Below are positions 1 to 7,081 of a DNA stretch of 11,562 bases, in pieces (position 1 is the stretch's first letter; each line of letters opens with the position of its first letter). A model generated the notes under the pieces. It was not told the DNA's origin. It ran no database searches and saw nothing but the letters and a program-made list of their open reading frames with translations. The DNA is from an uncultured Mailhella sp. (GTDB lineage: Bacteria > Desulfobacterota > Desulfovibrionia > Desulfovibrionales > Desulfovibrionaceae). Where the stretch lies: assembly GCF_905187505.1 (NCBI RefSeq), contig NZ_CAJJIC010000070.1, positions 1 to 11,562 on the forward strand, written 5' to 3'. Both the position numbers and the translations under genes were made by a program.

Positions 1-45
1 ACTAGACCCTGAACCTAGCGTGTCTACCAATTTCACCACTTCGGC
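1..45 (-). tRNA. tRNA-Leu (CAG), 5' part, cut by the window edge
   Basis: Read on the minus strand from 45, this gives the start of a class II leucine tRNA. The acceptor 5' strand GCCGAAG is at 45-39. A three-pair D stem (GTG at 36-34, CAC at 22-20) encloses a loop with the typical TTGGTAGA. The five-pair anticodon stem (18-14 with 6-2, last pair G-T) encloses the loop TTCAGGG with anticodon CAG at 11-9. It would decode CUG. The long variable arm, T arm and 3' acceptor strand lie outside the window, so the tRNA cannot be checked for completeness. It has its own promoter just upstream and lies 71 bases beyond the end of the oxidoreductase gene on the same strand. Confidence 0.9.
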
Positions 46-54
46 GCAGGAATG

Positions 55-83
55 TGAATAGACGATTTGCCCTCCCTTGGCAA
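55..83 (-). promoter_or_regulatory. sigma70-type promoter of the tRNA-Leu gene
   Basis: On the minus strand a -35 box TTGCCA (83-78) is separated by exactly 17 bases from a -10 box TATTCA (60-55). Nine bases separate the -10 box from the tRNA 5' end, so the primary transcript would have only a very short 5' leader. The match to the sigma70 consensus is 5 of 6 and 4 of 6. No transcription data are available. Confidence 0.55.
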
Positions 84-116
84 GTCTTTTTTTGCGAAAA
101 AGAAAAATTTTTCCGT

Positions 117-3100
117 TCAGTTTTCGTTACGGTCGTTTTTTGAGGCCAGGAAAACGTAGCGGCGATAGCGGCTTTCAGCCTCGGCCCGGGCTTTTTTCTC
201 CAGCTCGAACGCCTGTTCGGGGAAGGTGCGCCGCAATGACGCGTACCGGTTTTCGCCCTGAAGGAACTCGCCGTAGTCGAGCGTAGGTTCCCTGCAGTCG
301 AGCGTGAAGGGGGTGTCCTTTTCCGGATGATAGCGATAGAGCGGCCAGTAGCCCGACTCCGTGGCGCGCTTCATTTCCTCCTGCGCGTGCGCCATGCCCG
401 CGCGTATGCCGTGGGCGGTGCATGGGGCGTAGGCAATGACGAGGGAAGGTCCCCGGTACTCTGCGGCTTCCCTGAGCGCCTTCATGAGCTGCTCGGGCGA
501 CGCTCCCATGGACACCTGCGCCACATAGATGTTGCCGTAGGCCATGAACATGGCGCCGAGGTCCTTTTTTCCGCTTCGCTTGCCGGAAGAGGCGAACTGG
601 GCCACGGCTCCGAGAGGCGTGGCCTTGGAGGACTGTCCTCCGGTATTGGAGTAGACTTCCGTATCGACCACGAGCACGTTGACGTCCTCGCCGGAGGCCA
701 GCACGTGATCGAGTCCGCCGAAGCCTATGTCGTAGGCCCAGCCGTCGCCGCCGAACATCCAGAAATATTTTTTGACCAGCTGATCGGCGTGGGCGAGAAT
801 GTCCTTCACCTCTCCGGTCTGCGGAAGTTTTTCAAGTTCTGCTTTAAGAACGTTCGAAGCTTCTTCCGAGCCGTCGTAGGAGTCGAAGAGCTCAAGCCAG
901 CGATCCGCCGCCTCTTTTGCCGCGCCGTCCGGCAGATGTCGGGCAAGAGCGGCGACGCGCAGACGCTGAGCGTCCCGCTGCTGCCTGACGGAAAGAAGCA
1001 TGCCGAGGCACAGTTCCGCATTGTTTTCAAAAAGAGAATTCGTCCAGGCCGGGCCCTGACCGCGGGCGTTGACCGCGTAGGGAATGCCGGGCACGGCGCC
1101 GCCCCATGCCTGAGAACAGCCCGTGGCGTTGGCCCAGTATGTGCGGGGGCCGAAAAGCTGGGTGAGGAGCCTCGCGTAGGGCGTTTCGCCGCAGCCTGCA
1201 CAGGCTGCGGAAAATTCCAGCAGAGGACGACGAAACTGGCTGCCCTTGACGGTAAAGGGATCGAAGACGTTTTTCTCCTCAAGGCCGAGAGCGTAGTCCC
1301 ACACGGCGCGGGAGTCGACGGCTTCGGCGCGCGGAATCATGGTCAGCGCCCTGCCCGAGGCCGGACATTCCGCCGCGCATGAGCCGCAGCCCGTGCAGTC
1401 CGCAACGCTGATCTGAAGCGTGTAGGAAAGGCCCTCGGCTCCCCGTCCCCGGGCAGGCGCGGCCGCAAGGCCTTTCGGTGCGGCGGCGACTTCCTTTTCC
1501 GTGAGCAGGAAGGGCCGGATGACGGCGTGGGGGCAGACGAAGGCGCAGCGGTTGCACTGCGCGCAGAAGGCGGCGTTCCAGCGGGGAACGCGAACGGCGA
1601 TGTCGCGCTTTTCCCAGGCGGTGAGCCCCATGTCCATCTGTCCGTCCTCATAGCCGAGGAAGGCGCTGACGGGAAGCTCGTCCCCTTTTCTTGCGTTGAT
1701 GGGATCAAGGAGCCTTGTCACCGCCGAAGGCGCGCCGACGCGGGGCGCGGGAGCTTCGTCTGCGGCATGCTGCCAGCTCTCGGGCACGGCTGCTTCAAAA
1801 ACGTGGGCAAATCCCGCGCGTATGGCGGACTCGTTCCTTGCGACCACGTCTTCCCCCTTGGAAAAGTAGGTGCGGCGCACGGCCTCTTCCATGTACTTTT
1901 CGGCCTGCTCTTCGGGAATGACGCGGGCAAGGCGGAAGAAGGCGGCCTGAAGAATGACGTTCACATGGTTGCCGAGACCGAGCTCGTGGGCGATGTCCGT
2001 GGCGTTGATGAGAAAAAGCCGCGCATGCTTTCGGGCAAGGGAGCGCCTGAGAGAGGCGGGAAGACGCCTTTCCAGCTCGTCGGGCTTCCAGGTGCAGTTG
2101 AGCAGGAAGGTTCCGCCGTCCTTCAGCTCGTCCGTCATGTCGTACTGCCGGACATAGTTCTGGCAGTGACAGGCCACAAGGTCGGCTCTCTGCACGGCGC
2201 ATGAAGAGCGCACCGGGCCTCTTCCTATGCGCAGGTGCGAAAGCGTGAGCCCGTAGGACTTCTTGGCGTCGTATTCAAAATAGGCCTGTGCATAGAGGGG
2301 CGTGCCGCTGTTGATGATCTCCACGGTGTTCTTGTTGGCTCCCACGGTGCCGTCGGAGCCGAGCCCCCAGAACTTGCAGCTCATGAGGATGTTTTCGCCT
2401 TCCGTGTCCAGCGGTCCGCCGCAGGGAAGGGAGAGATGCGTCACGTCGTCCGTGATGCCGATGGAAAAGCGGTTCAGCGGTTCGGCGCGGCGCAGGTTGT
2501 CGAAGACGTCGCGTATCTGCGAGGGGGCGACATCCTTGGAGGAAAGGCCGTAGCGGCCCCCGACCACGAGCACGGACCGGCCTGAGCCCATGAGAGCGGT
2601 GCACACGTCCTGATGGAGCGGTTCGCCTGCCGAGCCCATTTCGGCGCAGCGGTCGAGCACGGCGATGCGGCGCACGCTTTCAGGCAGGGCTGCCAGAAAG
2701 TGCTTCACGGAGAAGGGACGGAACAGACGCACCTGAAGGTATCCGACCTTGCGTCCGCAGGCGCGCAGCGCATCCACGGTTTCCTGAGCGGTGCCGCTTA
2801 CGGAGCCCATGGCCACGACGACGTCTTCCGCATCCGGAGCGCCGTAGTACTGAAAAATATGATAGTCGCGTCCGGTAAGGGCGCTTATTCTGCCCATGCA
2901 TGCTTCCACTTCGTCGGGCAGAGCGTCGTAGAAGCGGCGCGAGGCTTCCCGTATCTGAAAGAACACGTCGCCGTTCTGCACGGTTCCGCGCATTCTCGGA
3001 TGCTCGGGATTCAGCGCCTGGGCACGGAAGGCGGCAAGAGCGTCGCGGTCCACGAGGGCGGCAAGCTCGGAAAGATCGGGCTCCTCCACCTTGCAGAGTT

Positions 3101-3638
3101 CGTGCGAGGTGCGGAAGCCGTCGAAGAAGTGCAGAAAAGGCACGCGGGAGCGGATGGCGCACAGATGGGCGATGGCCGAAAGATCCATGACTTCCTGCAC
3201 GCTTGCGGTGGAAAGCATGGCGAAGCCGGTTTGTCGGCAGTTCATGACGTCGGAGTGATCGCCGAATATGGACATGGCGTGCGTGCCCACGGTGCGCGTT
3301 GCCACGTGAAGCACGCAGGGCAGCCTTTCTCCGGCGATGCGGTGCATGACCGGAATCATGAGCAGAAGCCCCTGCGACGAGGTGAAGGAGGTGGCGAGAG
3401 CCCCGGTCTGCAGAGCACCGTGCACGGCGGCTATGGCTCCGGCCTCGGACTGCATTTCCACGAGGCGCACGCTTTGACCGAACATGTTCCTTCGGCCGCG
3501 GGCGGCCCAGACATCGGTTTTTTCCGCCATGGGAGAGGAGGGCGTGATGGGATAGATGGCGGCGATTTCCGTGAACGTATAGGCGACATGGGCGGCGGCC
3601 GTGTTGCCGTCCATGGTGACCATGTGTTTCGTGGACAT
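117..3638 (-). CDS. nifJ: pyruvate:ferredoxin (flavodoxin) oxidoreductase, single-chain
   Basis: This 1173-residue enzyme cleaves pyruvate with CoA to acetyl-CoA and CO2, passing two electrons to ferredoxin or flavodoxin in the cytoplasm. All expected parts are visible. The N-terminal half has the pyruvate/TPP motif YPITPSSP (29-36), with T32, E65 and R115 as likely active-site residues. A two-cluster ferredoxin domain follows, with C692, C695, C698, C702 and C748, C751, C754, C758. The proximal [4Fe-4S] ligands are C813, C816, C841 and C1073. The TPP motif GDGW is at 964-967, with SNTGGQ at about 997. Spacing follows the Desulfovibrio africanus enzyme closely, but the C-terminal extension known from that protein (about 60 residues with a disulfide) is absent; the length is like E. 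coli YdbK. The ATG at 3638 is preceded by a modest AAAGAG. It appears monocistronic, with a strong terminator upstream. I see no convincing terminator downstream, only an A/T-rich stretch. Substrate preference among 2-oxoacids is inferred from the family. Confidence 0.97.
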   Translation of the reverse strand: MSTKHMVTMDGNTAAAHVAYTFTEIAAIYPITPSSPMAEKTDVWAARGRRNMFGQSVRLVEMQSEAGAIAAVHGALQTGALATSFTSSQGLLLMIPVMHRIAGERLPCVLHVATRTVGTHAMSIFGDHSDVMNCRQTGFAMLSTASVQEVMDLSAIAHLCAIRSRVPFLHFFDGFRTSHELCKVEEPDLSELAALVDRDALAAFRAQALNPEHPRMRGTVQNGDVFFQIREASRRFYDALPDEVEACMGRISALTGRDYHIFQYYGAPDAEDVVVAMGSVSGTAQETVDALRACGRKVGYLQVRLFRPFSVKHFLAALPESVRRIAVLDRCAEMGSAGEPLHQDVCTALMGSGRSVLVVGGRYGLSSKDVAPSQIRDVFDNLRRAEPLNRFSIGITDDVTHLSLPCGGPLDTEGENILMSCKFWGLGSDGTVGANKNTVEIINSGTPLYAQAYFEYDAKKSYGLTLSHLRIGRGPVRSSCAVQRADLVACHCQNYVRQYDMTDELKDGGTFLLNCTWKPDELERRLPASLRRSLARKHARLFLINATDIAHELGLGNHVNVILQAAFFRLARVIPEEQAEKYMEEAVRRTYFSKGEDVVARNESAIRAGFAHVFEAAVPESWQHAADEAPAPRVGAPSAVTRLLDPINARKGDELPVSAFLGYEDGQMDMGLTAWEKRDIAVRVPRWNAAFCAQCNRCAFVCPHAVIRPFLLTEKEVAAAPKGLAAAPARGRGAEGLSYTLQISVADCTGCGSCAAECPASGRALTMIPRAEAVDSRAVWDYALGLEEKNVFDPFTVKGSQFRRPLLEFSAACAGCGETPYARLLTQLFGPRTYWANATGCSQAWGGAVPGIPYAVNARGQGPAWTNSLFENNAELCLGMLLSVRQQRDAQRLRVAALARHLPDGAAKEAADRWLELFDSYDGSEEASNVLKAELEKLPQTGEVKDILAHADQLVKKYFWMFGGDGWAYDIGFGGLDHVLASGEDVNVLVVDTEVYSNTGGQSSKATPLGAVAQFASSGKRSGKKDLGAMFMAYGNIYVAQVSMGASPEQLMKALREAAEYRGPSLVIAYAPCTAHGIRAGMAHAQEEMKRATESGYWPLYRYHPEKDTPFTLDCREPTLDYGEFLQGENRYASLRRTFPEQAFELEKKARAEAESRYRRYVFLASKNDRNEN

Positions 3639-3716
3639 GATGACTCTTTGCGTTATGGGCGGCGGGGACGGCTGCCCGTCGACGTGAAAAACGGTTTGCC
3701 CCCGGACTGTGGCGGC

Positions 3717-3745
3717 ATGGGAGCACAGAACCTTTCTACTGTCAA
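3717..3745 (-). promoter_or_regulatory. candidate promoter of the pyruvate oxidoreductase gene
   Basis: A perfect -35 hexamer TTGACA lies at 3745-3740 on the minus strand, directly preceded by an A/T-rich tract that could serve as an UP element. At 17 bases spacing the -10 position reads TCCCAT (3722-3717), which keeps only three consensus bases. The -35 is convincing and the -10 weak, so an activator may help, or the true -10 may be offset. The untranslated leader would be about 70 bases and contains a small hairpin (GACGG/CCGTC, 3667-3680). Confidence 0.45.
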
Positions 3746-3761
3746 TATTTTTTTCTCACGC

Positions 3762-3792
3762 AAAAAACAAAAAAGGCCGGTAATACCGGCCT
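3762..3792 (-). terminator. strong intrinsic terminator after gpt
   Basis: On the minus strand AGGCCGGT (3792-3785) pairs perfectly with ACCGGCCT (3781-3774) around a three-base ATT loop. A run of six T, one G and six more T follows (3774-3762). It begins 30 bases after the gpt stop codon and closes the mla-gpt operon before the promoter of the oxidoreductase gene. Confidence 0.92.
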
Positions 3793-3822
3793 GTTGTTCA
3801 CGGGTGAATCAGAAAGGGAGCA

Positions 3823-4320
3823 TCACTGACCGTTCTGAAGGTCGATGATGGGCTTGGCGTACTGCACTTCGGAATCCCAGGGGAAGAGCACCCAGGTGTC
3901 CTGGCTGAGCTCGGTAACGAAGCTGTCCACCAGAGGAATGCCCGCAGGCTTGGCGTACAGCGTGGCAAAATGGGCCCTGGGCAGCATGTCGCGCAGAATT
4001 CTGGCCGTGTGGCCGGTGTCCACAAGGTCGTCGATGACGAGAGTTTCTTCCGTGTTGAAGGAAGGATCGGCGCTTTTCAGCACGGTTTCCTGATCCCCTT
4101 CCTCGCGGTAGTTGTAGAGCATGATGCAGGCGGTGTCGATGTGCCGTATGTTGAGCTCGCGTGCGATGATGCCCGCGGGGATGAGCCCGCCGCGGGTGAC
4201 GGCCACGATTTTCGTGAACTTTCCGCGTTCCAGAAGGCGCCAGGAGAGAGCCTTGGCGTCGCGGTGGAGCTGCTCCCAGGTGACGGGGAATGTCTTGTGA
4301 TAACGGTCTGATTTTGCCAC
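3823..4320 (-). CDS. gpt: xanthine-guanine phosphoribosyltransferase
   Basis: This 165-residue cytoplasmic purine-salvage enzyme transfers the phosphoribosyl group of PRPP to guanine and xanthine (and usually hypoxanthine more weakly). The sequence follows E. coli Gpt end to end: RGG at 43-45 for pyrophosphate contact, the PRPP loop VIDDLVDTGHT at 95-105, the purine-pocket lysine in AKPAG (K124), and DTW...PWD at 141-149. The start is GTG at 4320, chosen because AGGAG lies seven bases upstream, no in-frame ATG fits, and the protein then begins exactly where the family does. An open frame does continue upstream to 4635, but it runs through mlaA out of frame and is not coding. gpt is the last gene of the mla operon, 14 bases after mlaA, and is followed by a strong terminator. 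A functional link to lipid transport is not obvious; shared transcription is the simplest reading. Confidence 0.95.
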   Translation of the reverse strand: MAKSDRYHKTFPVTWEQLHRDAKALSWRLLERGKFTKIVAVTRGGLIPAGIIARELNIRHIDTACIMLYNYREEGDQETVLKSADPSFNTEETLVIDDLVDTGHTARILRDMLPRAHFATLYAKPAGIPLVDSFVTELSQDTWVLFPWDSEVQYAKPIIDLQNGQ

Positions 4321-4327
4321 GGTGAAT

Positions 4328-4332
4328 CTCCT
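4328..4332 (-). promoter_or_regulatory. ribosome binding site that fixes the GTG start of gpt
   Basis: AGGAG on the minus strand lies seven bases before the GTG at 4320, inside the 14-base gap after the mlaA stop codon. It is the only good Shine-Dalgarno sequence near the beginning of the Gpt-like reading frame and decides for the non-ATG start. Confidence 0.8.
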
Positions 4333-4334
4333 GG

Positions 4335-5171
4335 CTACTCCTGAGTGTTGGAAGAAAGCGTCATGCGCTGAAGCCTGTTCTTTCTCATGTTGAGGTAGGC
4401 GTTGCGCAGGGCAACGTAGGGCTCCAGAGCGGATTCGGTGATCTGGTCGTAAGACTTGTAGAGAGCGTCGGCGCCGTTGAAGGCAAGAAACACGCTGCTT
4501 GCCGTGCTCACTTCCCAGTCGAGAGCGTAGTACTGCGGCTTCATGAATGCGTCGCCGGTTTCGCCCACGGCTCCGCGCACGGTGGAGGGGCCGAGGAAGG
4601 GAATGATGAAGTAGGGACCGTCGGGCACTCCCCACACGCCGAGCGTATAGTCGAAGTTTTCCGTCTCGGGATGGTAGGGATAGAGCGGCCTGCTCTGACT
4701 CGCCACGTCGGCGAAGCCGAAGCTTACCATGAAGTTGACGAGGGAACGGTCGAATTCCACGCCGGCCTGGGCGAACTCGCCCTGAAGCAGGCTGTTGAGC
4801 ATGCGCACGGGAAAGGCCACGTTGTGGGCGAAGTTGCTTATGCCGTTGCGGATGGGCTCGGGAACAATGAAGGCATAGCCCTTGTGCAGCGGTTTGACGA
4901 GGTACTCGATGAACCAGTCGTTCACATGGAACCAGAACCGGTTCCAGCCTTCGAGCGGATCGTTCTGTGCGGCGAGATCCTCCTCGGTGTAGTCGTCATA
5001 GTCGTCCAGTCCGCCGAAATCCTCGGATGCGGAAGGCGTTTCTGCGGAAGAAGACGACGTTTCCGTCATTTCCTGCGAGGGGGAGGGGGCCGTTTCCTGC
5101 TTCGAGGCGCAGCCCGCAGCGCAGGCAAGCGCGAGCGCCAGCAGGGCGGCAAGCATTATCTGTCGCATCAT
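4335..5171 (-). CDS. mlaA: MlaA (VacJ) outer-membrane phospholipid-transport lipoprotein
   Basis: This 278-residue lipoprotein is the outer-membrane component of the Mla system, which removes or exchanges phospholipid at the outer membrane with the periplasmic carrier MlaC. The signal peptide ends in a lipobox with AAG before C21. The residue after the lipidated cysteine is alanine, consistent with Lol sorting to the outer membrane. Residues 22-65 form a linker rich in Ser, Thr, Glu and Asp. The conserved MlaA domain begins at DPLEGWNR (71-78) and continues with VPEPIRNGISNF (103-114), LLQGEF (128-133), FGFADVAS (151-158) and LGVWGVPDGPY (177-187). The ATG at 5171 has AAGGA six to seven bases upstream and overlaps the mlaC stop by four bases (ATGA), so translational coupling is likely; a second ATG follows immediately. 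In E. coli mlaA is unlinked to the other mla genes, whereas here it is in the operon. Confidence 0.94.
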   Translation of the reverse strand: MMRQIMLAALLALALACAAGCASKQETAPSPSQEMTETSSSSAETPSASEDFGGLDDYDDYTEEDLAAQNDPLEGWNRFWFHVNDWFIEYLVKPLHKGYAFIVPEPIRNGISNFAHNVAFPVRMLNSLLQGEFAQAGVEFDRSLVNFMVSFGFADVASQSRPLYPYHPETENFDYTLGVWGVPDGPYFIIPFLGPSTVRGAVGETGDAFMKPQYYALDWEVSTASSVFLAFNGADALYKSYDQITESALEPYVALRNAYLNMRKNRLQRMTLSSNTQE

Positions 5172-5797
5172 TTTGCTTCCTTGGGCTTGTTCTTCTGTTC
5201 CTCGGCCTTGGCCTTCACCCTGTCGATGAGTTCCTGAGGCGAGTTCTTGGCGAGAATGTCGCGGAACTGGTCGCGGTAGTTCTTGATCATGCTTATGCCT
5301 TCGATGAGCACGTCGTACACGACCCAGCGGTTGTTCTTCTCCAGCATGCGGAAGGCCACGGGATAGGTCTTCTGGTCCGCGAGAAATTCCATCTGCACTT
5401 CCACTCTCTTGCCGTTGCCGCCGGAAATTTCGCCGGTGAAGCGGATCTTCTGCCCGTTGTACTCGTCGAGCGTGTCGATGTAGGTATTGCGCAGAAGGTC
5501 GGTGAAGGCGTCCTTGAACTGCTGCTTCTGTTCGGGCGTGAACTGCCGCCAGGTGGGGCCGACGGTACGGGTGGAGAACTCCTCGAAGTCGAAGAGGTTG
5601 AGCACTTCCGCCTCGATCTTCTGCCGGATGGCGGGCTTGCCTTCCGGCGTCTTGAAGGCCGGATCGTTGAGCAGGGCAAGAATGCGCTGCGCGCCGGCTT
5701 CGGCGGTCTGACGGGCGGTCATGTCGGCAGCGCGTGCGGGCAGAACCGCACCGAGCACGCAGAGGGCAAGGGAAACGATGAAGAGCTTGGTACGCAT
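5168..5797 (-). CDS. mlaC: MlaC periplasmic phospholipid-binding carrier
   Basis: This 209-residue protein shuttles phospholipids through the periplasm between MlaA and the inner-membrane MlaFED complex. A cleavable signal peptide of about 23 residues (hydrophobic 5-20, then ARA before A24) is followed by the MlaC/Ttg2D domain. Recognisable stretches are LNLFDFEEFSTRTVG (about 66-80), the PEQKQQFKDAF helix, YNGQKIRFTGE (about 113-123) and NNRWVVYDVLIEGISMIKNY (about 155-174). The C-terminal tail is very rich in lysine and glutamate. Its length matches E. coli MlaC (about 210). GGAGG lies six bases before the ATG. The ATG shares one base with the mlaD stop, and the mlaC stop overlaps the mlaA start, so all three are probably translated in a coupled way. 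Confidence 0.93.
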   Translation of the reverse strand: MRTKLFIVSLALCVLGAVLPARAADMTARQTAEAGAQRILALLNDPAFKTPEGKPAIRQKIEAEVLNLFDFEEFSTRTVGPTWRQFTPEQKQQFKDAFTDLLRNTYIDTLDEYNGQKIRFTGEISGGNGKRVEVQMEFLADQKTYPVAFRMLEKNNRWVVYDVLIEGISMIKNYRDQFRDILAKNSPQELIDRVKAKAEEQKNKPKEAK

Positions 5798-6240
5798 TAT
5801 ACGCCTCCGAAAACGACTTTTCCTATGAGAGCTTCAAGATCGAGGGCCGGTTCCGTGTCGGTGATGAGGCTGCCGGGCTCGAGCGGCGTTTCCGATCCTC
5901 CGGGCGTGATGGCGATGTATTTGTCGCCGATGAGGCCGCTCGTCTTGACGGAAGCCATGACGTCGTCGGAAAGCGGGACGCCTTCGTTGATGTGCAGGTC
6001 GACCATGGCCGTGTAGTCCTTGGTGTCGAGCCGGATGGCGGAAACGCGTCCTATGGACACGCCCGCGATTTCCACGCTGGCGCCCGTGCGAAGACCGGCC
6101 ACGGAGGAGAAGCGCGCGGTCACGGTGTAACCGCTGTCGCCGAGCACCTCCATGCGGCCGAGCTTGATGGTGAGATAGGCCACGCAGACAAGGCCGATGA
6201 CCACGAACGCTCCAATGACGGTATTTTTTGCAGCAGACAT
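5797..6240 (-). CDS. mlaD: MlaD, inner-membrane-anchored MCE-domain protein
   Basis: This 147-residue protein should form the hexameric MCE ring on the periplasmic side of the MlaE permease, channelling lipid to or from MlaC. One transmembrane helix spans about residues 7-27. A single MCE domain follows at about 38-115, with the characteristic VAGLRTGASVEIAGVSIGRV (47-66) and SGLIGDKYIAITPGG (101-115). A short C-terminal segment, LEALIGKVVFGG, could line the central pore. The protein is shorter than E. coli MlaD (about 183 residues), mostly after the MCE domain. The start at 6240 is supported by GAGG five bases upstream and by the position of the membrane helix; an upstream in-frame ATG at 6342 would lie deep within mlaF and adds 34 unlikely residues. 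It sits 10 bases after mlaF and overlaps mlaC by one base. Confidence 0.93.
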   Translation of the reverse strand: MSAAKNTVIGAFVVIGLVCVAYLTIKLGRMEVLGDSGYTVTARFSSVAGLRTGASVEIAGVSIGRVSAIRLDTKDYTAMVDLHINEGVPLSDDVMASVKTSGLIGDKYIAITPGGSETPLEPGSLITDTEPALDLEALIGKVVFGGV

Positions 6241-6250
6241 AGATTCCTCG

Positions 6251-7072
6251 CTAATCGTCCAGCCATTCGGCCAGCGCCTGTCGAACGGAGCTGTCCAGCG
6301 GCGGGGCCGCCATGCGGCGGGAGTCTTCAAATTTGCGGTCAAGGAAGCGGCGCAGATACGGATTCTGCGACGCGTGCAGTTGTTCTTTGGTGCCGGAAAA
6401 GGCGGCCTTGCCGTTCTGGAGCACCAGAACGTGCTCGGCTATGTGGTCCATGCTGCCGAGGTCATGGGTGACGACCACGGTGGTCATGGAAGGATAGCAG
6501 GCCTTCATGTCCAGAAGAAGCTGATCCATCTGGGCGGCGGTGATGGGATCGAGCCCCGAGGTGGGCTCGTCGCAGAAGAGCACGGGCGGCTCCGTGACGA
6601 TGGCCCGGGCCAGTCCCGCGCGCTTGCGCATGCCGCCGGAGAGTTCGCCGGGATAGTAGTCGGCGAACTTGTCGAGCCCCACGAGCTCCAGCGTGCGCAG
6701 AGCGGCGTCGCGCAGGGTCTTTCTGGGAAGGCCGGTGTGCTCCACGAGAGGCAGGGCCACGTTCTCCGCGAGCGTGAGGGAGCTTATGAGCGCGCCGTCC
6801 TGAAAGAGCACGCCGAAGCGCCGGCGCATCTTGTGAAACTGCGTGTCCGACATGCGGCAGATGTCGCGTCCGCCCATGAGGATGCGTCCCGCTGAGGGGC
6901 GGTTCAGTCCCAGAAGAAGGCGCAGAAGCGTCGTCTTGCCGCAGCCGGATTCCCCGAGAATGGTCGTGATGGCCCCTGCGGGAATCGTGGCGGAAAAGTC
7001 CTTCAGCACGAGGTGATCGTCGTAGCCGCCGTCAAGATGTTCCAGGGTTATGTCCCATGCTTGCTGATTCAT
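6251..7072 (-). CDS. mlaF: MlaF, ATPase subunit of the Mla phospholipid ABC transporter
   Basis: This 273-residue ABC ATPase powers the MlaFED lipid transporter at the cytoplasmic face. Walker A is GESGCGKTT (40-48), the Q-loop is around Q91, the signature is LSGGM (144-148), Walker B ends in DE (168-169) and the switch histidine is H203 in VVVTHD. The atypical signature LSGGMRKR is usual for the MlaF/Ttg2A branch. A C-terminal tail of about 30 residues follows the ATPase fold; in E. coli the corresponding extension reaches the partner MlaF and helps MlaB bind. I chose the ATG at 7072 because GAGG lies five bases upstream, overlapping the mlaE stop. An ATG at 7105 in the same frame would add 11 residues but has no ribosome binding site and overlaps mlaE by 26 bases. 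Confidence 0.94.
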   Translation of the reverse strand: MNQQAWDITLEHLDGGYDDHLVLKDFSATIPAGAITTILGESGCGKTTLLRLLLGLNRPSAGRILMGGRDICRMSDTQFHKMRRRFGVLFQDGALISSLTLAENVALPLVEHTGLPRKTLRDAALRTLELVGLDKFADYYPGELSGGMRKRAGLARAIVTEPPVLFCDEPTSGLDPITAAQMDQLLLDMKACYPSMTTVVVTHDLGSMDHIAEHVLVLQNGKAAFSGTKEQLHASQNPYLRRFLDRKFEDSRRMAAPPLDSSVRQALAEWLDD

Positions 7073-7077
7073 GCGGG

Positions 7078-7081
7078 CCTC
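7078..7081 (-). promoter_or_regulatory. ribosome binding site of mlaF overlapping the mlaE stop codon
   Basis: The minus strand reads TGAGG, in which TGA (7082-7080) ends mlaE and GAGG (7081-7078) lies five bases before the mlaF ATG at 7072. This arrangement favours 7072 over the upstream ATG at 7105 and suggests that translation of mlaF is coupled to termination on mlaE. Confidence 0.65.

Noticed and set aside
90..116. A/T-rich stretch after the oxidoreductase stop codon as its terminator
   Set aside because: The GAAAAATTTTTC palindrome has no room for a loop and no GC stem, so it is not a credible intrinsic terminator.
2613..3848. Long plus-strand open frame (411 codons) antisense to the oxidoreductase gene
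   Set aside because: It is a shadow of a well-conserved gene in GC-rich DNA. The product is rich in His, Gly and Arg with no domain, and the minus-strand frame explains every conserved motif.
4321..4635. Upstream extension of the gpt frame giving a 270-residue protein
   Set aside because: The extra N-terminus is arginine-rich and overlaps mlaA out of frame. The GTG at 4320 with AGGAG gives the exact family start.
4967..6016. Plus-strand open frame of 349 codons across mlaA, mlaC and mlaD
   Set aside because: It is antisense to three recognised genes, with no ribosome binding site or domain of its own.
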